In this document: one piece after another, positions 16,766-27,483 of the stretch | How positions within the stretch are numbered: the stretch's first letter is position 1 | Layout: each line of letters opens with the position of its first letter | The notes under the pieces: generated by a model | Told to the model about the DNA's origin: nothing | Seen by the model: the letters and a program-made list of their open reading frames with translations, nothing else | The model's database searches: none | Assembly: GCF_001729485.1 (NCBI RefSeq) | Contig: NZ_CP017157.1 | Coordinates: 1,860,001 to 1,924,000 of the forward strand | DNA length: 64,000 nt | Source: Streptomyces lydicus | GTDB taxonomy: Bacteria > Actinomycetota > Actinomycetes > Streptomycetales > Streptomycetaceae | Reading direction: 5' to 3' | Made by a program: the position numbers and the translations under genes

Positions 16766-17068
16766 GGGTCTCACCTCCTCCGGCTGCATCACGGTTCGTC
16801 TCGGAGAGTAGGGGCCGTGAGGGTGATCCGTCCACGCATTAACGAGGGCGGCGGGCGTCGGGCTGCGCCGCCAGTGAGCTCCGGTGTCGTCGCACGTGAG
16901 GTGCGCCGCCCGCAGTACCGCGTCTGAGTCTTCGGCACGAGCTTCGCGGGCCCGTCGGGGTGGCCGACGGCAGGGGGCGTCCGTTGGCGGCCGGGGGAGC
17001 GGGACGGTCCGGACGGCCGGGCGCGTGGGGCCCGTTGAGGGCCTCCGGCCGGCCGGACCGCCTACCGC

Positions 17069-17145
17069 GCAAGGAACGTAACACCCTTGCAATGTCTTGC
17101 GTAAGGTCTTGCAACGCCGAATCGTCGCGGATACAACCATGACTC
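17069..17145 (+). promoter_or_regulatory. pulA promoter with CTTGC boxes; possibly leaderless
   Basis: GCAAGG at 17069-17074 pairs with CCTTGC at 17085-17090, and further CTTGC boxes follow at 17096 and 17108. These resemble the palindrome upstream of malE, so MalR control is likely. TTGCAA (17109) and GATACA (17130) make a plausible promoter with short spacing. No Shine-Dalgarno sequence precedes the ATG at 17146, about ten bases after the -10, consistent with a leaderless message. In the rest of the gap (16812-17068) I see nothing definite. Confidence 0.55.
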
Positions 17146-19848
<2,703 letters not shown>

Positions 19849-19909
19849 GCCCGCCCCCGCCGGCCGCGGTTCACGCCGCGGGTGTGCGCCGCGGGCCGGC
19901 GGGGCGGGC
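19849..19909. terminator. Long hairpin between convergent pulA and GNAT genes
   Basis: Arms 19849-19869 and 19889-19909 are complementary over about 20 bases with small bulges, beginning immediately after the pulA stop. The neighbouring GNAT gene ends 30 bases beyond on the other strand, so this can terminate both. Confidence 0.7.
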
Positions 19910-19938
19910 GTGTTCCCGTGCCCGCCGGCCCGGGCCGG

Positions 19939-20472
19939 TCAGGACACGCGCTGCCGGCTCAGTCGCTTTTCGAGGAGGGTGACGGCGTACGGGCTGCCGC
20001 CGTTGTCCTCGTCCTGCTTGCCGGACTGTTCCCCGACGACTGTGTACCCGGCGCCCTCGTAGTACGTACGCAGCCGCGGGTTGCTCGCGAGGCAGTCCAG
20101 CCGCGCCCACTCCCGGTCCGCCTCGGCGATCCGCCGCTCGGCGTGCGCCAGGATCGCCCGGCCGGTGCCCGCCGGCGCCCGCTCCCGGTCCACCATCAGC
20201 CGGTGCACGTACCCCGCCACCGGCGGCTGCGGCCCCCACGCGGGCTCGTCGTCCCACCACAGCTCGTAGGCCCCCGCGGTCCGCCCGCCGGCCTCGGCCA
20301 GCCACACCTCCCCCTCCTTCATCCGCAACCGGAAGTGCTCCTCGCTCTTGCCGCCGGGCTGCCACTGCGCGATACCCGACGCCTGCATCCAGCGCGCCGC
20401 GGCGTCGTACAGCCCCACCAGCACCGCCACGTCGGCGCCGTCCCCGGCGAGCCGGAAAGTGATCGTGTCCAT
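19939..20472 (-). CDS. GNAT-family N-acetyltransferase
   Basis: A 177-residue single GNAT domain. VHRLMVDRERAPAGTGRAILAHAERRI holds the acetyl-CoA loop, and LDCLASNPRLRTYYEGAGYTVVGEQ is the typical C-terminal part. The ATG at 20472 gives the normal domain start; the longer frame would add unrelated residues. It is a single gene convergent with pulA and divergent from the CHRD-like gene. Substrate unknown. Confidence 0.85.
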   Translation of the reverse strand: MDTITFRLAGDGADVAVLVGLYDAAARWMQASGIAQWQPGGKSEEHFRLRMKEGEVWLAEAGGRTAGAYELWWDDEPAWGPQPPVAGYVHRLMVDRERAPAGTGRAILAHAERRIAEADREWARLDCLASNPRLRTYYEGAGYTVVGEQSGKQDEDNGGSPYAVTLLEKRLSRQRVS

Positions 20473-20624
20473 GCCCGGAATTGTGCCGTGGTGACAAATT
20501 TCCCGCACGACCCGTCCCCGCGGCACCGGTGCTCCGAATACGGGGCGACATCTCGCCGAGGTGTCGCTTCGCACCCGGATGACCTGCGGCCCTCCCGTCA
20601 CGAGGCCGCCGGAAAGGACCGCAC

Positions 20625-21461
20625 GTGATACCCGAGCACACCAGCCGCCGCGCCGCCCTCGCCGCTCTCCCGGCCGCCCTCGCCCTCACCGTGGCCCTCG
20701 CGTCCCCGGCCACCGCCGACGGAAACGGCGCCTACCAGATCAACCTGGCGCAGCTGAACAACTCCGGTTCGAAGGGCGTCGCCATGCTCAGCCTGAAGGG
20801 CAACCAGCTGACCGTGAAGATCGAGTCCGAGGGGCTCGTGCCGGGGCAGCCGCACGCCCAGCACCTGCACGGCTCCACCGACGGGCACGACTTCCACTGC
20901 CCGGACCCGAGCGCCGACACCAACGGCGACGGCGTCATCGACAACACCGAAGCCACCGTCGACTACGGAAACATCAACATCTCCCTGACCACCAGCGGCT
21001 CCACCGACGCCATGGACAGCGCGCTCGCCGTGGACCGGATGCCGGTGGCGGACGCCCAGGGCAAGCTCTCCTACGAGCGCACACTGACCGTCTCCCAGGC
21101 CGTGGTCGACCACATCAAGGACCTGCACATCGTGCAGCACGGCATCGACCGCAACGGCAACAAGAAGTACGACTTCGACGGCGCCGGCAAGAGCGAACTC
21201 GACCCCAAACTCCCGCAGGAGGCCACCGCCCCGACCGACTGCGGTGAGGTCCAGGGCGCCGCGGTGGGGTCCATCCCGGTCGGCGGGGTGGAGACCGGGA
21301 CGGGGCCGGTGGACGGCGCCGCCCCGGGCACCGGAGTGCCGGCCGCGGCACTCGTCGCCGGCGGCCTCGCCGCGGCGGCGACCGGCGCCCTGGTCGTCCT
21401 GCGCCGCCGCCGGTCCCTGCCCGCCGCCGGCCGCGGCGGGAACAGCGGGGCCGCCGCGTGA
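20625..21461 (+). CDS. CHRD-like surface protein with C-terminal membrane anchor
   Basis: A 278-residue exported protein. An N-terminal signal peptide is followed by a CHRD-type domain (INLAQLNNSGSKGVAMLSLKGNQLTVKIESEGL, HAQHLHG, DFHCPDPSADTNGDGVIDNTEA). The C-terminus has a low-complexity linker containing VGGVETGTG, one membrane span (AAALVAGGLAAAATGALVVL) and a basic tail, a cell-wall-sorting layout. The GTG at 20625 is preceded by GGAAAGGA. It overlaps the class F sortase gene as GTGA, so it is probably that sortase's substrate. Two Asp-rich turns could bind calcium. Confidence 0.85.
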   Translation: MIPEHTSRRAALAALPAALALTVALASPATADGNGAYQINLAQLNNSGSKGVAMLSLKGNQLTVKIESEGLVPGQPHAQHLHGSTDGHDFHCPDPSADTNGDGVIDNTEATVDYGNINISLTTSGSTDAMDSALAVDRMPVADAQGKLSYERTLTVSQAVVDHIKDLHIVQHGIDRNGNKKYDFDGAGKSELDPKLPQEATAPTDCGEVQGAAVGSIPVGGVETGTGPVDGAAPGTGVPAAALVAGGLAAAATGALVVLRRRRSLPAAGRGGNSGAAA

Positions 21462-22111
21462 GCGCCCGCGGCGCGGGCCGCGTCACCGGCTGGGTGTGCG
21501 CGGTCGCCGCGGTGGCCGCGCTCGTCGCCGGATGCGGGGAACAGGCCCCGGCGGCGCCGCAGTCGCTCCCCGCCGGGCAGCAGGGCCAGGGCGGCCAGCC
21601 GGCCCACGACGGGGCGTCCGCGGCGGACGGCTCCGGCGGCGCGTCCGCCGCGAGCATGCCGGCGTCCGTCCCGATGCGGCTCACCATCCCCTCGCTGCAC
21701 GTGTCCTCCACGCTGGAGACGCTGGGACAGCACGCGGACGGCAGCATGGAGACCCCCCGCGACCCGGCCAAGGCGGGCTGGTACGGGCCCGGACCGACAC
21801 CGGGGGCCAAGGGCCCGGCGGTCATCGCGGGCCACGTCACCTGGAACGGCACCCCGTCGGTGTTCCACCGGCTGTCGTCGATGAAGCGGGGAGACACCAT
21901 CGAGGTCGCCCGGCAGGACGGCCGCACCGCGAAGTTCACCGTCGACCGCATCGCCACGTACCCGAAGAACAAGTTCCCCACGCTGGAGGTGTACAAGAAC
22001 CTCGACCACGCCGGGCTGCGCCTGATCACTTGCGGCGGGGACTACGACCAGGGCAAGCACTACTACCCCGACAACGTGGTGGTGTTCGCCAGCCTCACGG
22101 GCGGTGCCTAG
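21458..22111 (+). CDS. Class F sortase
   Basis: A 217-residue sortase: catalytic His in AVIAGHVTWNG and catalytic Cys in LRLITCGGDYDQGKHYY, separated by the expected distance. The N-terminus (AAVAALVAGCGEQ) contains a lipobox-like cysteine, so it may be a lipoprotein rather than a transmembrane anchored enzyme. Class F sortases join sorted proteins to the actinobacterial surface. The upstream overlapping gene encodes its likely substrate. Confidence 0.88.
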   Translation: MSARGAGRVTGWVCAVAAVAALVAGCGEQAPAAPQSLPAGQQGQGGQPAHDGASAADGSGGASAASMPASVPMRLTIPSLHVSSTLETLGQHADGSMETPRDPAKAGWYGPGPTPGAKGPAVIAGHVTWNGTPSVFHRLSSMKRGDTIEVARQDGRTAKFTVDRIATYPKNKFPTLEVYKNLDHAGLRLITCGGDYDQGKHYYPDNVVVFASLTGGA

Positions 22112-22133
22112 ACCCCCTCCGCGAGACACCCGC

Positions 22134-22163
22134 GGGCCGCCCGGGACACCTGCCGGGCGGCCC
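22134..22163. terminator. Hairpin between convergent sortase and tetR genes
   Basis: Perfect 11-base arms GGGCCGCCCGG (22134-22144) and CCGGGCGGCCC (22153-22163) with an 8-base loop, between the two converging genes. No T-run. Confidence 0.6.
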
Positions 22164-22206
22164 GCCGCGCGCCGCCCGCCAGGGGTGCCGTCCTGCTGGA
22201 CCCGGC

Positions 22207-22902
22207 CTAGACCGGCTGCGGCAGCGTCAGCAGCCGCCCCACCAGGTCCGCGAACATCCCGTCCGCCGGCTCGTCGGCCAGCATCCGGCGGACCACCCCG
22301 GCCATCTCGTCGTCGTACGCGGCGCTCACCGCCGCCAGCGCCGCGAAGTCGTGCACGAGCTGGCGCTCCAGCTCCGCCCGGGGAATGCGGCGCCCGTCCA
22401 GCCACAGCAGCGCGGTGGTCTCGGCCAGGGAGATCCACGAGCGCACCACCAGCTGCAGCCGCGGGGCGGGCGCGGGGACACCGAGGTGGGCGACGATCTG
22501 CTCGTACGCGGCCTGGCGGACACCGTCGATCATCGCGCCGGTCCGCGTCGAGCCGATGGCCGGCCCGCCGCGCATCAGCGCGAAGAAGCCGGGGCCGTGC
22601 TCGTCGACGAAGTCGAAGAACCGTTCCATCACCCGCAACAGGCGGGCGCCGAGCGGGCCTTCGTGCGGCTCGACGAACCGGGCGGTCAGCTCCTCGGCGG
22701 CCCGCCGCAGCGCGGCCTCGTACAGCTGCTGCTTGCCCGGGAAGTAGTGGTAGACCAACGGCCGCGAGATGCCGGCCGCCTCGGCGATCTCGTCGATCGA
22801 CACGTCGTCGGGGGAGCGGTGGCTGAAGAGGTCGAGGGCGACCGCGATCAGCTGATCGCGTCGTTCCTCGACGCCCATCCTGCGGCGCGCCCCGGTCGTC
22901 AT
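22207..22902 (-). CDS. TetR-family regulator
   Basis: A 231-residue TetR-type repressor: RRDQLIAVALDLFSHRSPDDVSIDEIAEAAGISRPLVYHYFPGKQQLYEAAL is the DNA-binding domain, followed by a helical ligand domain. The ATG at 22902 avoids overlap with the reductase gene upstream. It follows the ferredoxin reductase and hydrolase genes on the same strand with only 35 bases between, so it may regulate them. In Streptomyces and mycobacteria such sets are linked to lipid or hydrophobic substrate oxidation. Confidence 0.87.
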   Translation of the reverse strand: MTTGARRRMGVEERRDQLIAVALDLFSHRSPDDVSIDEIAEAAGISRPLVYHYFPGKQQLYEAALRRAAEELTARFVEPHEGPLGARLLRVMERFFDFVDEHGPGFFALMRGGPAIGSTRTGAMIDGVRQAAYEQIVAHLGVPAPAPRLQLVVRSWISLAETTALLWLDGRRIPRAELERQLVHDFAALAAVSAAYDDEMAGVVRRMLADEPADGMFADLVGRLLTLPQPV

Positions 22903-22937
22903 GCGGCCACCATAACGACCCGGGGCGCGCCACGGAA

Positions 22938-24035
22938 TCACAGATCCAGCACCAGCCCGGTGCCGCCCCGCGCCCGGGAGACGCAGATCAGCAGGGAGTC
23001 GGCGCGCTCGGCGTCGGTCAGCAGCTCGTCGCGGTGATCCACCTCGCCGGCCAGCACCCGCTGCTGGCAGGTGCCGCAGAACCCCCGCTCACAGGAGTAC
23101 GGCAGATCCGGCAGCGCCTGCTCGCGGATCGCCCGCAGCACGCTGGTGTCCGCGGCCACCTCGACCGTGCGGCCGGAGCGGCGCAGCTCCACCTCGAACG
23201 GCACGTTCTCGCCGGCGGCCTCGGGGGCGGCCGGGGCGAAGCGCTCGGTGTGCAGCGTCAGGCCCTCGGGGCCCGCCGGCAGCAGCGCCGCCACCGCGTC
23301 CATCAGCGGTTCCGGGCCGCAGCAGTACACCGCCGCGTGCGGCGGCGCACCGGCGAGCAGCGCCGCCAGGTCGGGGCGGCCGTCCTGGTCCTCGGCGACC
23401 ACCGTCACCCGGTCCGCGCCGGCCCCCGCCAGCTTCTCGATCTCCGCCAGGAACGGCATCGAGGCCCGCGAACGCCCCCCGTACAGCAGCCGCCACGGCA
23501 CCCCCTCCCGCTCGGCCTGCCGCACCATCGGCAGGATCGGGGTGATGCCGATGCCGCCCGCGACGAAGACGTACGCGGGGCCGGCGCGGAGCGGGAAGCG
23601 GTTGCGCGGCCCGCGGACCTCCACCTCGGTGCCCTCGTGCAGCTGCTCGTGCACCTCCCGCGAACCGCCCCGGCCGTCCTCGATCAGCCGGGCGGCGACG
23701 GTGTACGAACCGGGCGTCGCGGGGTCCCCGCACAGCGAGTACTGGCGCACCGTCCCCGACGGCAGCACCAGGTCGAGGTGCGCGCCGGGCTCCCACCCCG
23801 GCAGCCCCGCGCCCTCCAGGCGCAGCCGCACCACGCCCTCGGCCTCCTCCGTACGTTCCACCACCGTCAACCGCCGGGTCACCGCGCGGCCCGAGCCGTG
23901 CCGGCCCCGGCCGGAGACCGGTTCGGCCAGTGCCGGCATCGGCCACAGCGGCGACGCCCGCACCCGGCGGCGCAGCGCCCGCCGGACGACCAGCGCCGCC
24001 GCGCCGACGGCCACTACGGTGCGGATCCGGGGCAT
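22938..24035 (-). CDS. PDR-type ferredoxin reductase (FMN/NAD/2Fe-2S)
   Basis: A 365-residue oxygenase-reductase-like protein with an N-terminal hydrophobic stretch (VVAVGAAALVVRRALRRR). In order: FMN-type reductase motif RQYSLCGDP, NAD-binding FVAGGIGITPILPM and YCCGPEPLMDAV, and a C-terminal plant-type ferredoxin domain with C315-x4-C320-x2-C323 and the fourth cysteine near C353. GGAGGT precedes the ATG, and only one base separates it from the upstream hydrolase stop. It likely passes electrons from NADH to a partner oxygenase or desaturase, possibly the coupled hydrolase-like protein. Confidence 0.88.
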   Translation of the reverse strand: MPRIRTVVAVGAAALVVRRALRRRVRASPLWPMPALAEPVSGRGRHGSGRAVTRRLTVVERTEEAEGVVRLRLEGAGLPGWEPGAHLDLVLPSGTVRQYSLCGDPATPGSYTVAARLIEDGRGGSREVHEQLHEGTEVEVRGPRNRFPLRAGPAYVFVAGGIGITPILPMVRQAEREGVPWRLLYGGRSRASMPFLAEIEKLAGAGADRVTVVAEDQDGRPDLAALLAGAPPHAAVYCCGPEPLMDAVAALLPAGPEGLTLHTERFAPAAPEAAGENVPFEVELRRSGRTVEVAADTSVLRAIREQALPDLPYSCERGFCGTCQQRVLAGEVDHRDELLTDAERADSLLICVSRARGGTGLVLDL

Positions 24036-24036
24036 C

Positions 24037-24951
24037 TCAGGCACCTCCGCTCGTACGGGCCTCGGCCGCGGTCGCGGCGGGCGATCCGGCGAGGTAGGCG
24101 GCGGCCTGCGCGGTGCTGCCGTGCCGCGAGGGGTGGTACGCATGGCTCAGGTACTGCGGGACGGAGCGTGCCATGGCGCCCGCGGTGGGCAGCACGCCCT
24201 CCCGTCCGCCGCGCAGGAACTCCCGGAACCGCGCCCGGCCGTCGAGCAGCGTGGGGTCGTGCTCCATGAAGAACCGGACGCCGCGCTGCCACAGGAACAC
24301 CAGCGCGCTGAACGCGGTGGCCCAGGTCCGCACCCGCCGCCGGTAGCCGCCGTCGAGGTGCACGAACAGGTCGAAGGCGACCGAGCGGTGCTCGACCTCC
24401 TCGGCGCCGTGCCAGCGCAGCAGGTCGAGCATCGTCGGATCGGCGCCCCGGGCGTCCAGCGCCCCGGCGTTGAGCACCCAGTCGCCCAGGAACGCGGTGT
24501 AGTGCTCGATCGCGGCGATCAGCGCCACCCGCTCCAGCAGCCACCACTGCCGCGCCCGGCCCGGCGGCAGGGTGCGGTCGCCGAGCAGCTTCTCGAAGAA
24601 CCAGTCCACCTGCGCGGTGTACGGGGTCGGGTCGAGGCCCTGCGCCGCCAGGTGCGGCAGCACGTCGTCGTGCGCCTGCGAGTGCATCGCCTCCTGCCCG
24701 ATGAACCCGAGGACGTCCGCGCGCAGTTGCGGATCGCGGATGGCCGGCAGCACCTGCTTGTAGACGTGCACGAACCAGCGCTCGCCGGCCGGCAGCAGCA
24801 GGTGCAGCACATTGATCGTGTGGCTGCTGGCGGGGTCGCCGGGAATCCAGTGCAGTGGGGTGTCCGCCCAGTCGAAGGCGACGTTGCGGGCCTTCAGCGG
24901 GGTGTGCTCGGACGCGGCCGGCTGGGGCCGCAACGAGGCCGTATTAGACAT
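24037..24951 (-). CDS. Metal-dependent hydrolase family protein (diiron-like helical bundle)
   Basis: A 304-residue helical protein of the family annotated as metal-dependent hydrolase. It carries GQEAMHSQAHDD near residue 95, ALIAAIEHYTAFLGDW near 150 and WHGAEEVEHRSVAFDLF near 185: repeated E/H motifs that resemble a ferritin-like diiron site. With a downstream 2Fe-2S reductase, an oxygen-using diiron role is plausible, although the family name says hydrolase. Its ATG has no visible Shine-Dalgarno sequence and lies nine bases after a TACATT, so the message may be leaderless. Confidence 0.8.
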   Translation of the reverse strand: MSNTASLRPQPAASEHTPLKARNVAFDWADTPLHWIPGDPASSHTINVLHLLLPAGERWFVHVYKQVLPAIRDPQLRADVLGFIGQEAMHSQAHDDVLPHLAAQGLDPTPYTAQVDWFFEKLLGDRTLPPGRARQWWLLERVALIAAIEHYTAFLGDWVLNAGALDARGADPTMLDLLRWHGAEEVEHRSVAFDLFVHLDGGYRRRVRTWATAFSALVFLWQRGVRFFMEHDPTLLDGRARFREFLRGGREGVLPTAGAMARSVPQYLSHAYHPSRHGSTAQAAAYLAGSPAATAAEARTSGGA

Positions 24952-25032
24952 GGCGTCAATGTACTGGCGGGTAAGGAATGCCGGTACCCCTCGGACGGCG
25001 AAAATTGCCGCCCCGGCCCCGCCGCCGGCCCC

Positions 25033-25069
25033 GCCGTCAGGAGCCCCGCCGCACGACACCCCTGACGGC
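25033..25069 (-). terminator. Hairpin downstream of the sigma-like membrane protein gene
   Basis: Nine-base arms GCCGTCAGG (25033-25041) and CCTGACGGC (25061-25069) lie just after the stop at 25078 on the minus strand. No T-run. Confidence 0.5.
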
Positions 25070-25077
25070 GCGCCCCG

Positions 25078-27021
25078 CTACCGCAGCGCCTCGACCGTCC
25101 CGCCGTTCGCCAGCCGCCCCGCCAGCTCCGCCCGGTCACCCGCCTTCGCCGGGAGCGACAGCAGCCGGCCGGGCGCCCGGCCCCGCACCCCGCCCGTCGC
25201 GGTGATCGACGTGACCTGCCCGCTGCCCGCCGCCAGCAGCCACCACGAGCCGGCCGGCGACTTCCACAACACCCCGGCCAGCGCCTTCGGCGCCCGCGGC
25301 CCGCAGGCCGTACCGCCGTCGGCACGGGCCACCACCGCCCCGGACGCGTACGGCTGCCCGCTCGGTGCCGGCGCCTGGATCTGCGCCGTCGTCCGGCTGC
25401 CCGCACCGCGCCAGGTCTCCGCGCGGGTACACAGCCACGCCGCGCCGCCCGCCCCCTCCGGCAGCGGCTGCTCGGCGAACTTCCAGGCGTTCACCGTCCG
25501 CACGCCCTGCCCGCGGACCGTCGCGAGCTGGCAGGCGGTACGTGCCCAGGCCGTCCTGGCCTGCCGGGAGCGCACCTCGCCCGGCCGGCGCGGGGAGCCG
25601 TACGTCAGCCGGGCCGGGGTCAGCTCACCGAGATCCGTCAGCAGGCGGCCGCCCATGCGCAGCGCCGGCCAGCCGGTGCAGGTGTCGGCGGCCTGCGGCA
25701 TGGGCACCGGCCCGGTCAGCCCGTTCGCGTCGATCGGCGCCGGCTGCCCCGCGGCGTCCGGCTTCAGCAGGTCGACAAGGCGCGCCGACGTCACCCAGGG
25801 CGCGGTCAGATAGCGGACGTTGCCCTGCGTACGGCCCGCCACCAGCGCGTTCGCCGAGTCCGCCGCCGCGCCGTCGGTCCGGGCGAAGTCCAGCGCCGCG
25901 CCCGTCCCGTCGGCCTGGCCCTCGCCGTCCGCCGCCTCCGCGTAGCGCACCACCCGCAGGCCGTCATGGAAGATCACCACGACCGCGTGGTCCACCACGC
26001 CCGCGAACAGCAACTGGGCGGGCCCGGCGGCCGGACCGGCCGGGGTGCCGGGCGTCGCCGAGACCTGGACACCGGCGCCCGGCCTGGCCCACACGGCCAG
26101 CGCACGGCGCAGCAGCGCCCGGTCGTGGATCCGGTCCCCGCGGGCCGGCCAGGCGGTGAAGTCCTGCCGGGCGGCGGTCTTCCAGGCGGTCGCCGAGGTG
26201 ACCGTCAACCTGCCGGGATCCAGCGCCGCTTCGGCCGCCGGGTTCCGGGCGTACGGCGGGGCGGCGGCGCCGTCCGGGCCCCAGCCGTCGCCCGGCATCC
26301 CCAGCAGCGCCCCGCACACCAGCACCGCGACGCCCGCCGCCAGCACCGCCCGGCCGTGCTGCCGCCGCCGGATCAGATCCGTCGGCCGGGCCTGCAGCGC
26401 GCACGGGTCGAACTCCGGCGACTCCAGCAGCGAACGGTCCCGGCTGCCGGCCGGCGTCTCGGCCTGCTCCGCCTCCTCCAGTGCCTCCCGGGCGTGCGCC
26501 ACCCCCGCGGCCTCCAGCACCCGCCGGACCTCCGGCGCGCTCAGCCGCTCCAGGTCGCGCAGCACGAACGCCGCCCTGGCCGGTGCCGACAGCGCCGACA
26601 GCGCCTGGTCCAGGGCGAGTTCATCGGCGCCGCCGGCCCGCGGGAACAGCCGCAGCCCCCACACCTGGGGCAGCAGCGGCGGCGGCGCGGGCAGCCGGCG
26701 GGTGCGGCCGGCGGCGAGCGCGGCGCGCAGCACCCGCAGCCGCACGAAGGCGTAACCCGGGTCGATGGCCGCCCCGAGGCCGGCCCGCTGCGCGGGCAGG
26801 CCGGGCCCGTGGGCGGCGGCGCGCTGGCGCGGCAGGCTGCGCTGCACCACCCCGTGCGCGGCCAGCACCCGGCGGCTGCGGCTCCGCCCGGCCGGCAGGA
26901 CGAGGTAGGCCAGCCGGACCAGCCGGGGGTAGTGCTCGACCAGCGCCGCCTCGGCCTGCTCGACGTCGATGACATCACCGAAGTCGTCGAGGCCGCCGGG
27001 GGAGGGGCGGTCCGGACGCAT
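25078..27021 (-). CDS. Membrane-anchored sigma-like protein with extracytoplasmic domain
   Basis: About 647 residues from the ATG at 27021; a GTG at 27045 would add eight. The first ~170 residues resemble a degenerate ECF sigma factor: AALVEHYPRLVRLAYLVLP (region 2-like) and LDQALSALSAPARAAFVLRDLERLSAPEVRRVLEAAGV (region 4-like). A single membrane span (AVLAAGVAVLVCGALLGM) near residue 235 leads to a ~390-residue outside domain with paired cysteines (DTCTGW, RTACQL, WLCTR, TACGPR). It looks like a sensor fused to a sigma relic. Whether it still binds RNA polymerase is unclear. Similar proteins of unknown function exist in Streptomyces. Confidence 0.7.
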   Translation of the reverse strand: MRPDRPSPGGLDDFGDVIDVEQAEAALVEHYPRLVRLAYLVLPAGRSRSRRVLAAHGVVQRSLPRQRAAAHGPGLPAQRAGLGAAIDPGYAFVRLRVLRAALAAGRTRRLPAPPPLLPQVWGLRLFPRAGGADELALDQALSALSAPARAAFVLRDLERLSAPEVRRVLEAAGVAHAREALEEAEQAETPAGSRDRSLLESPEFDPCALQARPTDLIRRRQHGRAVLAAGVAVLVCGALLGMPGDGWGPDGAAAPPYARNPAAEAALDPGRLTVTSATAWKTAARQDFTAWPARGDRIHDRALLRRALAVWARPGAGVQVSATPGTPAGPAAGPAQLLFAGVVDHAVVVIFHDGLRVVRYAEAADGEGQADGTGAALDFARTDGAAADSANALVAGRTQGNVRYLTAPWVTSARLVDLLKPDAAGQPAPIDANGLTGPVPMPQAADTCTGWPALRMGGRLLTDLGELTPARLTYGSPRRPGEVRSRQARTAWARTACQLATVRGQGVRTVNAWKFAEQPLPEGAGGAAWLCTRAETWRGAGSRTTAQIQAPAPSGQPYASGAVVARADGGTACGPRAPKALAGVLWKSPAGSWWLLAAGSGQVTSITATGGVRGRAPGRLLSLPAKAGDRAELAGRLANGGTVEALR

Positions 27022-27038
27022 GGAGGTCGCCTGCTGCT

Positions 27039-27057
27039 GTTTCACGTTCGGTGAAAC
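27039..27057. promoter_or_regulatory. Inverted repeat upstream of the sigma-like gene
   Basis: GTTTCAC and GTGAAAC form perfect 7-base arms around GTTCG. The arms equal the two halves of a ParB-binding parS site but are held five bases apart, which would misplace the half-sites. A simple operator for the downstream leftward gene is more likely. Confidence 0.45.
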
Positions 27058-27188
27058 GAGTGAATCCTGTGATGGTCACCGGCCCTCACCCGCGTGCCCT
27101 GACGGGTGACGGCACGGTGTCCGGACACGTCAGCGGCCACCGCGGTACGCCTGCCGCGGTGGCCGCACGACCAACTTCGGTGCCCCGT

Positions 27189-27419
27189 CTACTGCTTGAG
27201 GTCGAACTCGCCGTCCCGCGCGCCGAGCACGAAGGCCCGCCACTCCGCCTCCGTGTAGCGCAGTACCACATCGGGTTCGGTGGAATTGCGCATCGCCACC
27301 GCGCCGCGCTCCAGGAAAGCGATCTCCACGGCCTCCTCGGCGTCGCCGGGGGCCCGCTGCCAGGTGGCGTCGGAGATGTCGAGGGCGTAGAGCCACTCCT
27401 TCTCAGCTGCGGCACTCAT
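27189..27419 (-). CDS. DUF397-like small protein
   Basis: A 76-residue protein: VEIAFLERGAVAMRNSTEPDVVLRYTEAEWRAFVLGARDGEFDL fits the DUF397 pattern, after a short N-terminal extension. GAGGGGA precedes the ATG. Unlike the copy at 11.7 kb it has no adjacent Xre-DUF5753 gene, so it is an orphan partner. Confidence 0.82.
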   Translation of the reverse strand: MSAAAEKEWLYALDISDATWQRAPGDAEEAVEIAFLERGAVAMRNSTEPDVVLRYTEAEWRAFVLGARDGEFDLKQ

Positions 27420-27483
27420 ACCGTGATCCCCTCGCTCGTGGTCCGTTCCGGCCGTGGGCCGTGCCGGTCAGCGTACGCGGTGG

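Noticed and set aside
16749..16811. Plus-strand 20-residue ORF (MRTTFMGLTSSGCITVRLGE) with a GGGGAG ribosome-binding site
   Set aside because: It is antisense to the leader ORF, no gene follows for over 300 bases, and the minus-strand leader has a better ribosome-binding site and a matching stem structure. It remains only a weak possibility.
27039..27057. Functional parS centromere site
   Set aside because: The two parS halves are separated by five extra bases, so a ParB dimer would not meet its normal site. Kept only as an inverted repeat.
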